Shown piece after piece: positions 40,045-41,403 of a DNA stretch of 41,403 bases; position 1 is the first letter of the stretch; every line of letters starts with the position of its first letter. The notes beneath the pieces are model-generated. The model was not told where the DNA came from. It made no database searches and saw only the letters and a program-made list of their open reading frames with translations. The DNA comes from Frigidibacter oleivorans (GTDB lineage: Bacteria; Pseudomonadota; Alphaproteobacteria; Rhodobacterales; Rhodobacteraceae): contig NZ_RJRZ01000026.1 in the NCBI RefSeq assembly GCF_003993775.1, positions 1 to 41,403 on the forward strand, read 5' to 3'. A program made the translations under genes and the position numbers.

Positions 40045-41211
40045 ATGCGCAATCGCCTGTTCGTCCTGACCGTTCTCGCCGCGACCCAGCTGTTCGGATG
40101 GGGCAGCGTCAACATCCTGCCGGTGCTGGCCGCACGGATCGCCGCGGATCTGTCGGTGTCGCTGCCGACGGTGTTTCTGGGCAGTTCGGTGATGTTCGTG
40201 TCGATGGGTCTGGCGGCGCCTGTCGCGGGCCGGGCCTTCCGCCGCTTCGGCGCGCAACGCGTGATGGCGGCGGGGGCGGCGCTCCTCGGGTGCGGGATCC
40301 TGGCCGTGGCGGCGGCGCAGACGGTGACCGTCTTCCTGATCGCTTGGGGGCTGACCGGCGCGGCGGGGGCCCTGTTCCTGACCACCTCGGCCTTCGCCTA
40401 TATCGCGGAATTCACCCCGGACCGCGCGCGCGGCATGATCGGCAGCCTGATGCTGGTCACCGGGCTGGCGGGCAGCGTCTTCTGGCCCGTCACCGGGTTT
40501 CTCGATCACCTCGCGGGCTGGCGGGGCGCGCTGATGCTCTACGGCGCCGGATTGCTGCTGATCGTGGCGCCGCTCTCCTTGGTCGCGCTACCCGCGACCG
40601 CGCCGCGCGGCCGGGCCGCAGAGGCCCCCGCGCGACGGCGCGGCACGGGGGCCGTCTTCTGGCTGATCGTGCTTGCCATCACCCTGAACAGCTTCGTCAC
40701 CTTCGGGGTCGAGGCGGTCGGGATCGAGCTGTTCCGCGCGATGGGCGCCGACCTTGCGCAGGCCGTCGCCATCGCCTCGCTGCTGGGCGTGATCAAGGTC
40801 GGCGGACGGCTGATCGACCTCGCCGGCGGGCGGCGATGGGACGGGCTGTCGACGGCGCTGGTCGCGGGGGCGATGATCCCGGCCGGGGTCGCCGTCCTCG
40901 CCTTCGGCGGGATCGGTCCGGTGCCGCTGGTGGCCTGGCTGGCGCTCTACGGTCTCGGCAGCGGCGCCTTCGCGGTCGCGCGCGCGACCATGCCGCTCGT
41001 CTTCTACGAGAAGGCGGATTACGCGGCGGCCATGTCGGCCATCGCGCTGCCGATGAACCTGATCAACGCGCTCGCCCCGCCCGGGCTGGCGGCCCTGATG
41101 TCGGCCGCGGGGCCGCGGCCGGTATTCGGGCTGCTGGGCGGCCTCAGCGCGGCCGCGCTGCTGGTGCTGTGGCGGCTGAACGCCCTGCGCGGCCTGACCG
41201 CCGCGCGCTGA
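40045..41211 (+). CDS. MFS transporter
   Basis: 388 residues, twelve predicted helices. GCGAGG lies just before the ATG at 40045. Helix 1 is FVLTVLAATQLFGWGSVNILPVLAARI and the loop 2-3 stretch is APVAGRAFRRFGAQRVMAAG, a diverged form of the MFS signature. It resembles the monocarboxylate-porter-like or YcaD-like groups. The substrate is unknown. It follows hisE by 59 bases, with no promoter recognised, and is convergent with the downstream carboxylase gene. Confidence 0.88.
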   Translation: MRNRLFVLTVLAATQLFGWGSVNILPVLAARIAADLSVSLPTVFLGSSVMFVSMGLAAPVAGRAFRRFGAQRVMAAGAALLGCGILAVAAAQTVTVFLIAWGLTGAAGALFLTTSAFAYIAEFTPDRARGMIGSLMLVTGLAGSVFWPVTGFLDHLAGWRGALMLYGAGLLLIVAPLSLVALPATAPRGRAAEAPARRRGTGAVFWLIVLAITLNSFVTFGVEAVGIELFRAMGADLAQAVAIASLLGVIKVGGRLIDLAGGRRWDGLSTALVAGAMIPAGVAVLAFGGIGPVPLVAWLALYGLGSGAFAVARATMPLVFYEKADYAAAMSAIALPMNLINALAPPGLAALMSAAGPRPVFGLLGGLSAAALLVLWRLNALRGLTAAR

Positions 41212-41245
41212 CGGGCCCTGCGCGGACGGCGCGCCCCCGGTCGTG

Positions 41246-41403
41246 TCACTCGAGTTCGACGAGCAGGTCCTTTGCGTCGACCTGGGTGCCCGGGGTGACG
41301 TGGAGGGCCTTGACGGTGGCGCTGCGGTCGGCGTGGATGCCGGTTTCCATCTTCATCGCCTCCAGCGTCAGCATCAGGTCGCCGGCACTGACCTTCTGCC
41401 CCA
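41246..41403 (-). CDS. pyc: Biotinyl domain of a biotin carboxylase, 3' end (probably pyruvate carboxylase)
   Basis: Only the last 52 or so codons lie in the window. They read GQKVSAGDLMLTLEAMKMET and then IHADRSATVKALHVTPGTQVDAKDLLVELE, ending in TGA at 41246-41248. EAMKMET holds the Lys that carries biotin. The AMKMET version with IHAD/LHAD after it and VDAKDLL at the end is typical of pyruvate carboxylase C-termini; acetyl-CoA or propionyl-CoA carboxylase alpha chains are less likely. The gene continues outside the window. Confidence 0.8.
   Translation of the reverse strand, partial: GQKVSAGDLMLTLEAMKMETGIHADRSATVKALHVTPGTQVDAKDLLVELE

Noticed and set aside
1-41403. CRISPR array, insertion sequence, integrase or prophage
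   Set aside because: No regularly spaced short repeats, transposase or integrase-like sequence, or terminal inverted repeats were seen; the only long exact repeat is the tRNA-Gly pair.

Overview
The window is very GC-rich, with codon use, tRNA genes and promoters (TTGNNN, 16-17 bp spacer, TATNNN-like) typical of alphaproteobacteria. Its gene families, and a histidine block ordered hisB-hisH-hisA-hisF-hisE, point to the Rhodobacterales (Paracoccaceae/Rhodobacteraceae). This placement comes from family knowledge and not from a database search; no species is claimed. The region looks chromosomal: no insertion sequence, phage gene, CRISPR array or replication origin was seen.

Layout. 1-5.8 kb: the 5' part of a large Ala/Pro-rich membrane protein gene, a SIMPL-domain periplasmic protein, a CoA-binding protein behind a terminator-bearing and repeat-rich leader, a YHS-domain protein, an RlmB-type rRNA methyltransferase and tRNA-Tyr. 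5.8-15.1 kb: a P2-type cation ATPase, a PHA-depolymerase-like hydrolase, and divergently an HlyD/RbbA/YhhJ-type ABC exporter operon; FNR-like sites lie upstream of the ATPase and between the hydrolase and the exporter. 15.4-29.5 kb: an exopolysaccharide locus. Eight plus-strand genes with mostly overlapping stops and starts (WcaI-like glycosyltransferase, gmd, sulfotransferase, fcl, Wzy-like polymerase, WcaF-like acetyltransferase, two GT4 enzymes) face minus-strand genes for a Wzx flippase, a pyruvyltransferase, ManC and another GT4 enzyme. ManC, Gmd and Fcl together make GDP-mannose and then GDP-L-fucose, so the product is probably a fucose-containing polymer that may be sulfated, acetylated and, at least ancestrally, pyruvylated. 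As read here, both the flippase gene (frameshift) and the pyruvyltransferase gene (in-frame TAG) are broken. The polymerase gene is clearly AT-richer than its surroundings. No initiating sugar-phosphate transferase or Wza/Wzc export gene is present in the window.

29.7-35.9 kb: mixed housekeeping and unknown genes: a DUF6635-like membrane protein, a NUDIX hydrolase, a 25-residue lipoprotein, a GT-A-like protein, a MAPEG-like membrane protein, two identical tRNA-Gly(GCC) genes flanking a DUF72 gene, and an MFS transporter divergent from an ArsR-type repressor with two matched 20-bp operators between them. 36.0-41.4 kb: hisB, hisH, a convergent DUF2147 gene, hisA, a small membrane protein, hisF, hisE, an MFS transporter and the 3' end of a biotin carboxylase-family gene (probably pyruvate carboxylase).

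The best candidates for undescribed biology are the putative FNR-linked ATPase/hydrolase/RbbA module, the paired operators with an apparently leaderless repressor transcript, the repeat-containing leader or small RNA upstream of the CoA-binding gene, and the sulfotransferase embedded between gmd and fcl. None of these is proved by sequence alone.
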